Position numbers and translations under genes: made by a program. From Devosia chinhatensis (GTDB lineage: Bacteria; Pseudomonadota; Alphaproteobacteria; Rhizobiales; Devosiaceae): a stretch of DNA of 64,000 nucleotides. The stretch is taken from contig NZ_JZEY01000054.1 of NCBI RefSeq assembly GCF_000969445.1, positions 1,860,001-1,924,000 on the forward strand, in the 5' to 3' direction. The notes under the pieces were generated by a model. The model was given only the letters and a program-made list of their open reading frames with translations, searched no databases and was not told where the DNA came from. Shown here piece by piece: positions 19,245 to 29,425 of this stretch; within the stretch, counting starts at the first letter, position 1; every line of letters begins with the position of its first letter.

Positions 19245-20516
19245 ATGCGCCTGAAACGCATCCTGCTTGCCATCGTCGCCCTGCTCTGGGCGACGATGGC
19301 GACCTACGCTGCCAGTTTCGCCGAGCTCGAGGCACATATTGCCGGCGGTGATTTCGTCTCCGCCGAGCAGGCGGCCTTGCGTCTCGATACGGCGGAAGCG
19401 GGCGACTTCTTTGTCGTCTATGTCGAGGCGACGCGACGCATTGCCGGCGGCGACTGCCTGTCCGCAACCCCGTTGCTGGAAACCCTCGCGGTGATCCGCC
19501 CCGGCTTCATGTCCGCCCACCAATTGCTCTACCTGTGCGATATCGAGCGGGGCGACGAGTCTTCGGCGGCACAGCGGCTCGACGTCATGCTCGCCCTTCT
19601 GCCCGAAGGCGATGCCCGCGATGTCGTGCTGACCCTTCGCCGCACTCTTGCGGTGGCCGCAGGACCGGTATTCAGCATTTATGGCGACATCATTCCCTCG
19701 ACCAATGCCAACCGGCAGACGGCGGCCACCAATCTCAATGGGCTGGTCATACCCGACGCCAACCGCGCGACCTCGGGCGTCACCCTGCGCGGCGGCGCCA
19801 ATGTCAGCTTCGGGCTCTTCAATGCCGGGAATATGGCTGTCTCGATGCTGGTTCGGGGAGAACTGGATTACTCGACGGTCACGCGCTCGTTTGCCCCCCG
19901 CATGACCTTCGAGACGCCGGTCAGCTTCCAGCGCGGCGCCGTCACCTATGGATTCGCCCCGCTTTTCGGTGCCGATTTCGACTCTGTCGGTCTTGAGCGA
20001 TTGCGCATCGGCGTCAGGGGCTTTGCCGCCTGGCAAGTCCAGCCGGGCTCCTTGCTCAGTCTCGAAACCACCGCCTATCTCGCGCGCTATCCCGTCAAGA
20101 CCTACCTCGATGGCACCTATCTCGAAGCCAGCATTGCCCATGCCTATGTCCTGACGCCGGAACTGACCGTGACCAACAAGCTTGGCGGCGCGCTCGATCT
20201 GCCCGACGATCTCAAGCGGCATCGCCTCACCGCCGAGATCATGACCCGGCTCGATTATATGGGGCACAACGGCCTCGTCCTGGGCGCCAGCGCAACGCTG
20301 GGCACGCGGCTGCACAATATGCCCCCGCCCCTCTCCCTGGGTCCAAATCAGGTGGATGTCTTTGCCGTTGGCAGGGCCGAAATCGGCCATCAGGCGCTGG
20401 CTCTCGGCCCTTTCATTCCCATGCTCTATTATCAATATTCAAAGCAGGTGTCGGATAATGTGTTCTATGATTATGAAAGCCAGGACATCGGCATCAGGCT
20501 GAGGGCACGGATGTGA
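19245..20516 (+). CDS. Slam-like outer-membrane translocon (DUF560 barrel with N-terminal TPR)
   Basis: A 423-residue protein with signal peptide 1-22. Residues 24-140 are helical TPR-like repeats (FAELEAHIAGGDFVSAEQAAL and similar). From about residue 145 it is a beta-barrel beginning with IPSTNANRQTAATN and PDANRATSGVTLRGG, and ending in alternating strands that finish with an Arg-Met terminus. This is the layout of surface lipoprotein assembly modulators, which move TbpB/HpuA-type lipoproteins to the cell surface. It is somewhat shorter than neisserial Slam1. It sits 6 bases after its likely client lipoprotein and overlaps the next gene by one base, so the three are one operon. Confidence 0.72.
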   Translation: MRLKRILLAIVALLWATMATYAASFAELEAHIAGGDFVSAEQAALRLDTAEAGDFFVVYVEATRRIAGGDCLSATPLLETLAVIRPGFMSAHQLLYLCDIERGDESSAAQRLDVMLALLPEGDARDVVLTLRRTLAVAAGPVFSIYGDIIPSTNANRQTAATNLNGLVIPDANRATSGVTLRGGANVSFGLFNAGNMAVSMLVRGELDYSTVTRSFAPRMTFETPVSFQRGAVTYGFAPLFGADFDSVGLERLRIGVRGFAAWQVQPGSLLSLETTAYLARYPVKTYLDGTYLEASIAHAYVLTPELTVTNKLGGALDLPDDLKRHRLTAEIMTRLDYMGHNGLVLGASATLGTRLHNMPPPLSLGPNQVDVFAVGRAEIGHQALALGPFIPMLYYQYSKQVSDNVFYDYESQDIGIRLRARM

Positions 20517-21418
20517 TGATGAAGCCGACCGCTGCACTCCTCTTTCTGCTCGCAGCCGGGCCGGCACTGGCCCAGGCCGAAGTCGAGGTGAGCGTCGATG
20601 CCGGTCTTGCCGCTGAGCGCTTCACCATCTGGCATGATGCCAGTGCCCAATTTCCGATCCTGGGATCGCCGACGTCGATTCTCGACCACGTCGCTTTGAT
20701 CGGGCCAAGTCTATCCCTCTCGGCAAGCACAGGCCTGCTCGACCCCGTTTATGTAAAGGCCGACCTGACGGCCACGACCTTTGTCATGGGTGCATTCCAC
20801 GACACCGATTATCTGGCCGGCAATCTGCTGTTCTCCGATACATGGAGCGATGTTCGCGGCGGTAAGCTCCAGGCGGGCCTCAAGTTCGCGCCACCGCAAA
20901 TGGCCGCCTTCCCCCTCGGCGCTGGTCAGTTCCGACCCTATGTCACCACATCAGCTGAAGCCACCGCGCTCACGGCCCATGGGCTGATCTGTACTTTGGC
21001 CTGCGCCGTAGGCCCGCTGCCCGCCGGCCAGGCGGTTATCGAACAGGCTATATATTCTGGAGATATCGGCCTCGGCGGCGCCTGGCAGACCGAAGGCGCA
21101 CACGGCACGTTCACGGCCTATGGGGAACTGGCCGTAGGCCGTCTCAGGGTCTTCGACAGCCATCTGCTGCGCGCCGATCTCGGGCGCACACCCAATATCG
21201 TCTACGGCTTCACCACGATTTCGGCCGTAGCGGGCCTCGCCCACGACTGGTCCATTTCAGAAAATCTGGCCCTCGTTGTTTCCGGCGAAGTCCAGGGCAC
21301 TTACGGCATGGGCGACGTCCTTTTCGGCCCGGGCCTCGCGTCCCCACTCGGCCCCTACCCGGCCTGGCTCAGTACCTTTGGCGGCAAACTCTCCGCCGGT
21401 CTCACGGGTCATTTCTAG
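20516..21418 (+). CDS. Putative outer-membrane beta-barrel protein of the Slam-like operon
   Basis: A 300-residue protein with a signal peptide ending ALAQ near residue 20, then repeated amphipathic strands. The C terminus GGKLSAGLTGHF ends in Phe, as BAM-dependent outer-membrane proteins do. The start ATG at 20516 shares a base with the upstream stop (TGATG); a GTG at 20513 and ATG at 20519 are alternatives. I recognise no family. Two Cys (ICTLAC) in one loop could form a disulfide. It may be a receptor, porin or second partner for the surface lipoprotein; this is inferred only from the operon. Confidence 0.7.
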   Translation: MMKPTAALLFLLAAGPALAQAEVEVSVDAGLAAERFTIWHDASAQFPILGSPTSILDHVALIGPSLSLSASTGLLDPVYVKADLTATTFVMGAFHDTDYLAGNLLFSDTWSDVRGGKLQAGLKFAPPQMAAFPLGAGQFRPYVTTSAEATALTAHGLICTLACAVGPLPAGQAVIEQAIYSGDIGLGGAWQTEGAHGTFTAYGELAVGRLRVFDSHLLRADLGRTPNIVYGFTTISAVAGLAHDWSISENLALVVSGEVQGTYGMGDVLFGPGLASPLGPYPAWLSTFGGKLSAGLTGHF

Positions 21419-21439
21419 GCTCTTTGGTTCACGCCGCGC

Positions 21440-22324
21440 TCAATCGCCCAGGTCGAGCACACCTTCGGCCACCACCACCGCGTGCCCGCCGATGGCGCCA
21501 TGGGTCAGCTTGTCATCCTGTTTGCGGAACTGAAGCTGGATATGGCAGGCCCGGCCCATTTCCACCCCCTGGCGTAGCACCAGCTCGAATTGTCCATTCG
21601 CCATTTCCTGCTCGGCCAGCAATCCGATCAAGGCCGCAGCTGCCGACCCGGTCCCCGGATCTTCACCCAGGCCCATGCCGAACATGCGGGCGGCGATGTC
21701 GTTTTCCGGCTCGTTGGGGGTCAGCGTGAACACATAGGCGGAATGATGATCGTGGTGGAACACCTGGTTCCACGCCGTGCGATTGACCGCAATGCGCTTG
21801 AGCACGCCAGCGTCGCGCACCGGAATCAGGTGGAACGTGACCCCGGCCGAAAACACGCAGGGCTTGAAGAGATCGCAGCCGATATCCTCGACCTCGATAC
21901 CCAGTGCCTGCGCGATGGCCAGTTTGTTGGGCAGCTCGGCCAGGCGCGCCGGCAGCCTGGGCAGGGTGAAGCGTGCTTCCCCCGTGCGGCGGTCGACGCG
22001 GTCGAACAAAGCCGTCACCAGGCCCACCTTTTCTTCGATCCGCAATGCCGCTGCCTTGCTCTGCAAGCCCAGCACCACTGCTGCCCCCACCGTGGGGTGG
22101 CCGGCAAAGGGCAATTCCGTGTAGGGGGTAAAAATCCGTACCGACGCCGAGTTCCGCTCGTTCTGCGGCTTGCACAGAAACACCGTCTCGCTGAGGTTGA
22201 ATTCCTTGGCGATGGCCTGCATCTCCCCGTCGAGCAAGCCATCGGCCTTGGGCACCACCGCCAGCGGATTGCCGGACAGCGCCGATTTGGTGAAGACGTC
22301 CAGAACCAGATAGGGCAGTTTCAC
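21440..22324 (-). CDS. PhzF family isomerase/epimerase
   Basis: A 294-residue PhzF-fold protein. The N terminus YLVLDVFTKSALSGNPLAVV, the NLSETVFL segment with the likely catalytic Glu, FAGHPTVGAA and the C-terminal GEDPGTGSAAAAL are the family signatures. PhzF isomerises an aromatic intermediate in phenazine synthesis, but most homologues, like this one, have no phenazine genes near them and an unknown substrate. The start is GTG, overlapping the stop of the UPF0303 gene (GTGA). It is the last gene of a three-gene operon. Confidence 0.88.
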   Translation of the reverse strand: MKLPYLVLDVFTKSALSGNPLAVVPKADGLLDGEMQAIAKEFNLSETVFLCKPQNERNSASVRIFTPYTELPFAGHPTVGAAVVLGLQSKAAALRIEEKVGLVTALFDRVDRRTGEARFTLPRLPARLAELPNKLAIAQALGIEVEDIGCDLFKPCVFSAGVTFHLIPVRDAGVLKRIAVNRTAWNQVFHHDHHSAYVFTLTPNEPENDIAARMFGMGLGEDPGTGSAAAALIGLLAEQEMANGQFELVLRQGVEMGRACHIQLQFRKQDDKLTHGAIGGHAVVVAEGVLDLGD

Positions 22325-22818
22325 GAGCTGGCCTCCGGTAGCGCGAAATCACTGCGTTCCCTGCCCAGATGATCGCAGAGCGCATCAACGGCCACGCCGT
22401 GATCTTTCCGTCCCGGCAACCCGGAAATGGTCAGCGCGCCGATAATGCCCGCGCCCGGCACACGAATGGGAAAGCCGCCGCCGGCAATGACGTAATCCGC
22501 GGGGTCGGCGCCGGATTGCACCGAAAACGGCTCTTCGCCCCGTTCCAGCACCAGCCTGTAGCTGGCGCGCTGGAAGCGCTTCACCGAATTGACCTTGCGC
22601 CGCACCCATTCGGCATTGTCCGCGCTCGTGCCCGGCGTTGCCGCAAAGAACAATTGCCGGTCCCAGGTGCGGATATCCACCACCAGCGACAGGCCTTCTT
22701 CCAGCGCCCGCTTCCGGATCGCCGCACCGATATCGAAAGCCACGGCCTCGTCGAATGCCGGCAGGACCAGTTCGGCTTCCTGCCGCTTGACCACGGCAAT
22801 ATCGTCTTGAGCGCTCAT
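22321..22818 (-). CDS. UPF0303/heme-degrading-domain protein
   Basis: A 165-residue HbpS/GlcG-like (DUF336) protein. The conserved core is GLSLVVDIRTWDRQLFFAATPGTS, then NAEWVRRKVNSVKRF and a Gly-rich AGGGFPIRVPGAGIIGALTISGL. Members bind heme or small cofactors, and some are described as UPF0303. The ATG at 22818 follows the stop of the GFA gene by 2 bases, and the 3' end overlaps phzF, so translation is coupled. Its function is not established; the operon hints at detoxification or small-molecule metabolism. Confidence 0.82.
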   Translation of the reverse strand: MSAQDDIAVVKRQEAELVLPAFDEAVAFDIGAAIRKRALEEGLSLVVDIRTWDRQLFFAATPGTSADNAEWVRRKVNSVKRFQRASYRLVLERGEEPFSVQSGADPADYVIAGGGFPIRVPGAGIIGALTISGLPGRKDHGVAVDALCDHLGRERSDFALPEASS

Positions 22819-22820
22819 CG

Positions 22821-23285
22821 TCAGTCCTGCTGCGAACGGGTCCAGGCGTCGAACAGCGGTGTGCGGTCGACGAGACCCTTGGGAAAATTGGTGAGGGCCG
22901 GGTCGATATCGACCCATCCTGCCTTGCTGTCGGTCCAGATATTGCCCACCGGACGGGCCCAGTCCAGGTCGTCGAGCGTGCCGGCCCGCACGACCTTGAT
23001 GCCGGGCATGGGGGGCTCGTTCCACAGCCAGCCATGGCAATGGGCGCAGAATTTCATGGCAATGACATTGCCGCTGTCGGCCCGCCGATCATAGGTCGCG
23101 GTTTCGCCCGAAAGCACCTCGAAGTCGCCATCGCGAACGATCATCGACATCGACCAGGCCGCGCCCGAATAGCGCTGGCAGTCCTTGCAATGACAATTGT
23201 AGACGCTGAGCGGCGACGCCTTGAGCCGGTAACGCGCCCGTCCGCACGAACATCCGCCCTCGACTGGAAAGTCTGGTAACGCCAT
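22821..23285 (-). CDS. GFA family (glutathione-dependent formaldehyde-activating-like) protein
   Basis: A 154-residue zinc protein. GGCSCGRARY at 10-19, CHCKDCQR at 31-38 and CAHCHGWLW near 80 supply the Cys ligands typical of the CENP-V/Gfa fold. True Gfa joins glutathione and formaldehyde; most homologues are uncharacterised. GGGGGG lies shortly before the ATG. It heads the operon GFA, UPF0303, phzF. Confidence 0.85.
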   Translation of the reverse strand: MALPDFPVEGGCSCGRARYRLKASPLSVYNCHCKDCQRYSGAAWSMSMIVRDGDFEVLSGETATYDRRADSGNVIAMKFCAHCHGWLWNEPPMPGIKVVRAGTLDDLDWARPVGNIWTDSKAGWVDIDPALTNFPKGLVDRTPLFDAWTRSQQD

Positions 23286-23342
23286 GAGCTTTTCCCCCCT
23301 AAAGACAAAAGCTCTAGTCCACTTGCGCCCGGATTTGAAGCG

Positions 23343-24062
23343 TCAGAGCGTGACGCGGCCGCTACTTATGGCGTCGAGCAGCCCGGCGGCATAGCTCGCC
23401 ACGGCCCCGGCCGCGGCCGCATCGGCGACATCGCGGCACGCCACCACGTCGGCCAGCTCGCGCTCTTCCTGTTTCTCGAGATTGGCGCGGATGTCCGCGA
23501 CCAGGCTTTCGGCATCCTGGGGGAAGCGGAACACCCGCGAGATCGACAATTTGGGGCCCTCGAAGATGGTGAGCAGCGGACCCTTCTCGGCATCTTCGGC
23601 GCGCAACCCGGTCTCTTCCCACAATTCGAGCGTAACGCAGCGTTCCGCGTCCACGCTGCCGTCCGCCGTGACGTCGCGCGGCTCGAGCGACCCGCCGGGG
23701 GGATAAACCCGTCCGGAATTGACCGTGTCTCCGCCCATAACGCCCATGATCAGCGCTCCGTCCGATGACAGGATCAGCGCCGTGCCGAACACGTGATGGA
23801 TGCCGATCTCGGGAAACCCCGCTTCGCGCCAGGTGAGAAACGCCGAATAGGCGTCTTCGCGGGCTTCTGCCCGCAGGATACCGTCCGCCCCGATCACCGG
23901 CTGCGTAAAGCCCAGGATACGCCCGTCCCAGGTATGGGGCTTTGCAGCCTTCATCCGCGCCCAGGTCTGGGGCACGGCGGCGCGCATGGCATCGGGCAGC
24001 GGCCAGGTCCCGGGCACCAGGCGGACGTCGGTGCCGTTGATGGGCAGGATGTCGACAGTCAT
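23343..24062 (-). CDS. NUDIX-fold hydrolase with degenerate Nudix box
   Basis: A 239-residue protein. The hydrophobic core VFGTALILSSDGALIMGVMGG and YPPGGSLEPRDV resemble a NUDIX domain. The helix of the Nudix box reads LELWEETGL, where the usual Arg of RExxEExG is replaced by Leu and the upstream Gly-x5-Glu spacing is extended. The N-terminal 80 residues are extra. Activity on nucleotide diphosphate derivatives is possible but may be altered. It lies after the ilvC terminator and probably has its own promoter or depends on read-through. Confidence 0.7.
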   Translation of the reverse strand: MTVDILPINGTDVRLVPGTWPLPDAMRAAVPQTWARMKAAKPHTWDGRILGFTQPVIGADGILRAEAREDAYSAFLTWREAGFPEIGIHHVFGTALILSSDGALIMGVMGGDTVNSGRVYPPGGSLEPRDVTADGSVDAERCVTLELWEETGLRAEDAEKGPLLTIFEGPKLSISRVFRFPQDAESLVADIRANLEKQEERELADVVACRDVADAAAAGAVASYAAGLLDAISSGRVTL

Positions 24063-24065
24063 GAT

Positions 24066-24090
24066 GAAAAACGGGGGCCTTACGCCCCCG
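24066..24090 (-). terminator. Intrinsic terminator of ilvC
   Basis: On the minus strand CGGGGGC-GTAAG-GCCCCCG is followed by TTTTT. It separates ilvC from the NUDIX gene. Confidence 0.82.
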
Positions 24091-24141
24091 CCCTTGTTTG
24101 CTCCCTGCCGGCCGCGCGGGCCGGCACCGGAAAACCTGCGA

Positions 24142-25837
<1,696 letters not shown>

Positions 25838-25893
25838 GGGAACCTCTCCCTTGCGTGTCGCGCCGAACGGTCCGGCGGCAATTCGTTCGCTGG

Positions 25894-25909
25894 CGTACCG
25901 TACGGTACG
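25894..25909. promoter_or_regulatory. Perfect 16-bp palindromic operator (TetR)
   Basis: CGTACCGT/ACGGTACG lies between the TetR gene and the divergent 107-residue gene. Size, symmetry and position fit a TetR-family operator. Confidence 0.65.
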
Positions 25910-25993
25910 GTTCGAAGCAAGTGGAATCTTGTCTCCGTCCCCGCTCCGGGAACCCGCCCCTCGGCGCCGTCATTCCTGCCCGGAAGGAAAATC

Positions 25994-26317
25994 ATGACCC
26001 AGCCGCCAAAAACGCCCGATGGTCGTTACATTGTCGTGCGTGGCCGGCTCTGGCGCGCCAGCAATCCCGGCCTGTCGTCCGTTGAGCGCCAGACGCAGGT
26101 GGACCGGCTGATGGCCGCGCGCCGCCGCGTCCGCTCCGACGACGGCGACGAAAAGGCCGCCGCCCGCGCCGAGGTGGATGCGGCCAAACGAGCCCTGGGC
26201 GAACGGGGCCCGGTCTGGTGGCATGACGGCGCGCCCGACTACAATCGGCACATGGCGCGCAATACGCCCTATGCCGAGTGGTTCGCCCGATTGCCGCAAC
26301 CGGACCGGGATGACTGA
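25994..26317 (+). CDS. Conserved hypothetical protein (107 aa)
   Basis: A soluble 107-residue protein, conserved in rhizobia as far as I recall. It begins with GRYIVVRGRLWRASNPGL, has a charged helical middle (DRLMAARRRVRSDDGDEKAAARAEVDAAKRALGERGP, described here only in part), and ends with VWWHDGAPDYNRHMARNTPYAEWF. GGAAGGAAAATC places a good ribosome site before the ATG. It is divergent from the TetR gene across the palindrome, so the same regulator could control it. The function is unknown. Confidence 0.75.
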   Translation: MTQPPKTPDGRYIVVRGRLWRASNPGLSSVERQTQVDRLMAARRRVRSDDGDEKAAARAEVDAAKRALGERGPVWWHDGAPDYNRHMARNTPYAEWFARLPQPDRDD

Positions 26318-26386
26318 TGGCTGCGGGTTTGATTTCCTCCCGGGCGCTGCTAGACCCTGGGGCCAGCTCACCACGCCGGACCTGAC

Positions 26387-27619
26387 ATGACCGACACCGT
26401 TCTCGACCGCTTCCTGCGCTACGTTGCCATCGATACCCAGTCCGATGGCAATTCGCTCACCCAGCCCTCCACGGAAAAGCAGAAGGAACTCGGCCGCCTT
26501 CTGGTCGACGAACTCCAGGCCATCGGCATCGCCGACGCGCATCTCGACGAACACGGCTATGTCTATGCCACCGTCCCGGCCAATACCGACAAGCCCGACG
26601 TGCCGGTCATCTGCTTTTGCGCGCATATGGACACTGCCCCCGACTTTACCGGCACCGATGTCCGCCCAAAGATCATCCACAACTATGCCGGCGGCGACAT
26701 TGCCCTGGGCAATTCAGGCCGCGTCATTCGCGTCGCCGAACATCCCGAACTGAACAACCAGATTGGCAATGATGTCATCACCACCGATGGCACCACCCTG
26801 CTGGGCGCAGACGACAAGGCGGGCTTGGCCGAAATCATCACCGCCGCCGAAATCCTCATCAGGGACACGTCCATCAAGCACGGCACCATTCGCCTGCTCT
26901 TTACCACCGACGAGGAAATCGGGCGCGGCGTCGACAAGGTCGATCTCGAAAAGCTTGGCGCCCGCTTCGCCTATACACTCGATGGCGAAACCGCCGGCAC
27001 CATCGAGGACGAGACTTTTTCCGCCGATGCCCTGACCCTTGAGATCACCGGCGTCGCCATCCATCCCGGCTTCGCCAGGGACCGGATGGAAAACGCCATC
27101 AAGATCGCCTCGGCCATCGTCGCCCGCCTGCCGCGCGAGGTCTCACCAGAGGGCACCGAGGGCCGCGACGGCTTCGTTCATCCGGTCGACATCTCCGGTT
27201 CCATGGACAGCGCCACCCTCCAGTTCATCGTGCGCGACTTCACCGAAGCCGGGCTCGCGGAAAAGCATGGCATGGTCGAGACCATTGCCCGGGAGGTCCT
27301 TGCGGACTTCCCCGGCTCCGCCCTCACGGCGACCCGCAAGCAGCAATATCGCAATATGAAAGTGGTGCTCGATCAGTATCCGGAGATCGTCGAGAATGCC
27401 GTGGACGCCATCCGCCGGGCGGGCATGGCTCCGGTGCGCGGCTCCATTCGCGGCGGCACCGACGGGTCCCGCCTCTCCTTCATGGGCCTGCCCTGCCCAA
27501 ACATCTTTGCCGGCGGCCACGCCTTCCATTCTCCCCTCGAGTGGATCAGCCGCCAGGACATGGAAAAGGCGGTCGCCACAGTCATCGAATTGGCCAAGAT
27601 ATGGGAAGAGCGCGCCTGA
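26387..27619 (+). CDS. pepT: Peptidase T (tripeptide aminopeptidase)
   Basis: A 410-residue M20 zinc metallopeptidase that releases the N-terminal residue from tripeptides in the cytoplasm. The metal and catalytic motifs are CAHMDTAPD, TTLLGADDKAGLAEI and TTDEEIGRGVDKVD, all in the expected order and spacing, and length is normal for PepT. It starts 69 bases after the 107-residue gene. A perfect 10-bp hairpin follows at 27684. Confidence 0.96.
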   Translation: MTDTVLDRFLRYVAIDTQSDGNSLTQPSTEKQKELGRLLVDELQAIGIADAHLDEHGYVYATVPANTDKPDVPVICFCAHMDTAPDFTGTDVRPKIIHNYAGGDIALGNSGRVIRVAEHPELNNQIGNDVITTDGTTLLGADDKAGLAEIITAAEILIRDTSIKHGTIRLLFTTDEEIGRGVDKVDLEKLGARFAYTLDGETAGTIEDETFSADALTLEITGVAIHPGFARDRMENAIKIASAIVARLPREVSPEGTEGRDGFVHPVDISGSMDSATLQFIVRDFTEAGLAEKHGMVETIAREVLADFPGSALTATRKQQYRNMKVVLDQYPEIVENAVDAIRRAGMAPVRGSIRGGTDGSRLSFMGLPCPNIFAGGHAFHSPLEWISRQDMEKAVATVIELAKIWEERA

Positions 27620-27683
27620 GCGCTGCCTTCAAGATCACGCACCGCAGGGTGCACTGATCCCGAAGGTGCACTTTTTCCAGCAT

Positions 27684-27708
27684 GACCACCGGGGTCGTCC
27701 CGGTGGTC
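27684..27708. terminator. Perfect 10-bp hairpin between convergent genes
   Basis: GACCACCGGG-GTCGT-CCCGGTGGTC lies between pepT and the convergent TM2 gene. There is no T-run, so it may be a weak or factor-dependent terminator. Confidence 0.45.
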
Positions 27709-27725
27709 CTACAGTCGTGACGCGC

Positions 27726-28034
27726 TTAACGCCGGTAGCCCAGCACCCGGTCGGCGATCCGCTGGTTGCGGCCGGCTGCGATGCCGGGGATCAACAGCGC
27801 GTCGATCAGCCACCAGAGGCCGACGATGAACCACAAAAAGCCTAGGAACCCGAAGCTCACGAAGGTGAGGATCAGCGTGATGCTGGACAGCATCAGCATG
27901 AACATCCCGCTCAGCGGCCTGCCAAGATAAAACCGGTGCGCCCCCACATATCCCAGGAACGCCCAGAGCACGTAGGCCACCACAAGGGATTTCTTTTCGA
28001 TGTCATATTGGGCATAGGCGCGATCAGCGGTCAT
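27726..28034 (-). CDS. TM2 domain membrane protein
   Basis: A 102-residue protein. The TM2 core is complete: VVAYVLWAFLGYVGAHRFYLGRP then a second helix SITLILTFVSFGFLGFLWF, with a WLIDALLIPG end. TM2 proteins are small two-helix membrane proteins of unknown role. The start has GGAGACGAG before the ATG. It is convergent with pepT. Confidence 0.87.
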   Translation of the reverse strand: MTADRAYAQYDIEKKSLVVAYVLWAFLGYVGAHRFYLGRPLSGMFMLMLSSITLILTFVSFGFLGFLWFIVGLWWLIDALLIPGIAAGRNQRIADRVLGYRR

Positions 28035-28170
28035 CTCGTCTCCTTTTTCTGCGTCCTATTTGGTGCGCGGGCGCATCCTCTGCAAGGTGGGGGCCCTTTA
28101 GCAATGCAACAGACTTGCCAAAGTTTCGCGCTGGCCCTACGAGCGCGTCCCTGCCGAAAGGAAGCACACC

Positions 28171-28371
28171 ATGCCCAATGATCCACAGACGCTGATCGGT
28201 CTCGCAATCGGCGCGGTCATCGTCCTATGGCTGGTTTTTTCGGTGCTGAAGAAATTGTTCGGCCTGGCTCTGGTCGCCGGCATCGTCGCCGCCATCGCCT
28301 TTTTGTGGTTCAACCCGCAAGTCGCCCAGGAATTGTGGGCCCAGACCCAGACGATGATCGGCATGCGCTGA
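28171..28371 (+). CDS. Small membrane protein (66 aa)
   Basis: A 66-residue protein with two predicted helices (TLIGLAIGAVIVLWLVFSVL, then LVAGIVAAIAFLWF) joined by KKLF. AAAGGAAG precedes the ATG. The function is unknown. It stands alone, with 136 bases upstream holding no other gene. Confidence 0.62.
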   Translation: MPNDPQTLIGLAIGAVIVLWLVFSVLKKLFGLALVAGIVAAIAFLWFNPQVAQELWAQTQTMIGMR

Positions 28372-28387
28372 TCGGCGCTGCCCATCA

Positions 28388-29272
28388 CTAGCTCAGCCAG
28401 CGCCCGAAAAAGGCGAGCACGGCCTCCCGCATCCTTGGCGTTTCCTGATGCCCCACCCCGGCTTCGCTGAGGACGTCCAGCCGATCCTCCGCCCCTCGAT
28501 AGGCGGGACGAAGCTCCGTCAGCGCCCGCTCGACCGCAGGCATGGGGCTCAGGGCATCCTCTTCGCCCACGCAGATCAGTTGCGGCCGTGGCGCTACCAG
28601 CCCGGCAATGGTACCGCCGTCGGCTTCGCGCAACAGGCCGGGCACGGTGAGATAGATGCCGTGCCCGTCATGCGCGCCCAGCGCGATCATGGTGCGGAAA
28701 TCGGCAAAGCAGCAAAGATGCGCCACCGCCGCGATCCGCTCGTCCAGCGCCGCCAGCCAATAGCTGAGCACACAACCCATCGACAGGCCAAACGCCCCGA
28801 TCCTTGTGGCATCCACGTCCGGCCGCCCCGCGAGATAGGTCAGGGCTGCCGCGTGGTCCGACAGCATGGCACCGAACAAGGACTTGCCCTGCCACAGCAG
28901 CGCCTTGGCCACCGCGCTTTCCGTCGCCGTAGCCCGCTCGCCGAACACCGGCATGTCGATGCAGAGCGTCACATACCCTGCCCGGGCAAAAACCGGCCCG
29001 AGCGGGTCGAGCAGATAGTCCCGCCCGTCCAGCAGTTCACTGGCGCCGATGGCATAGCCGCCGCCATGCGAATGCCCGTAAAGAATGGCAGGCATCGGTC
29101 CGGAAGGCTCCGCCGGGCGGGTCAGGATACCGCGAACATCGTCCTCCCCGATCCGCAGGCGCAAATGCTCGATGACATAATCGCCGGCAGTTTCCTCGCG
29201 GCTCGAGATCAGGGCAACGGTCCGGTCCTCGAACGCCAGCAATTGGCGGAAACGGCTTCGGGAAATGCTCAC
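28388..29272 (-). CDS. Alpha/beta hydrolase (dienelactone-hydrolase-like/acetyl esterase)
   Basis: A 294-residue cytoplasmic hydrolase. YGHSHGGGYAIGA forms the oxyanion region, GLSMGC holds the nucleophile Ser near residue 165, GEEDALSP the acid, and GVGHQETP the catalytic His. The family covers acetyl-xylan esterases and dienelactone hydrolases; the substrate is unknown. It is divergent from an OYE across a perfect 36-bp inverted repeat. Confidence 0.8.
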   Translation of the reverse strand: MSISRSRFRQLLAFEDRTVALISSREETAGDYVIEHLRLRIGEDDVRGILTRPAEPSGPMPAILYGHSHGGGYAIGASELLDGRDYLLDPLGPVFARAGYVTLCIDMPVFGERATATESAVAKALLWQGKSLFGAMLSDHAAALTYLAGRPDVDATRIGAFGLSMGCVLSYWLAALDERIAAVAHLCCFADFRTMIALGAHDGHGIYLTVPGLLREADGGTIAGLVAPRPQLICVGEEDALSPMPAVERALTELRPAYRGAEDRLDVLSEAGVGHQETPRMREAVLAFFGRWLS

Positions 29273-29337
29273 AAGCGACTCCGGGTCAACGACAATTGCC
29301 CCAGACTAGCCTCTTCCATACAAGCACGACAGTGATC

Positions 29338-29373
29338 TTTGCGTTTCATCGGCACTTGCCGATGAAACGCAAA
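29338..29373. repeat. Perfect 36-bp inverted repeat in divergent promoter region
   Basis: TTTGCGTTTCATCGGC pairs with GCCGATGAAACGCAAA over 16 bases with an ACTT loop. It lies between the esterase and OYE genes. No T-run follows on either strand, so operator or structured leader is more likely than a terminator. Confidence 0.7.
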
Positions 29374-29425
29374 TACCCCATGTAGAGGCTCTTGATTATC
29401 CGCTGTCTCCGCCAAGGAATTGCAC

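Noticed and set aside
18237-20435. Minus-strand ORF of 732 codons over the lipoprotein and Slam-like genes
   Set aside because: The plus strand carries a lipobox, signal peptides and coupled starts; the minus frame has no such features.
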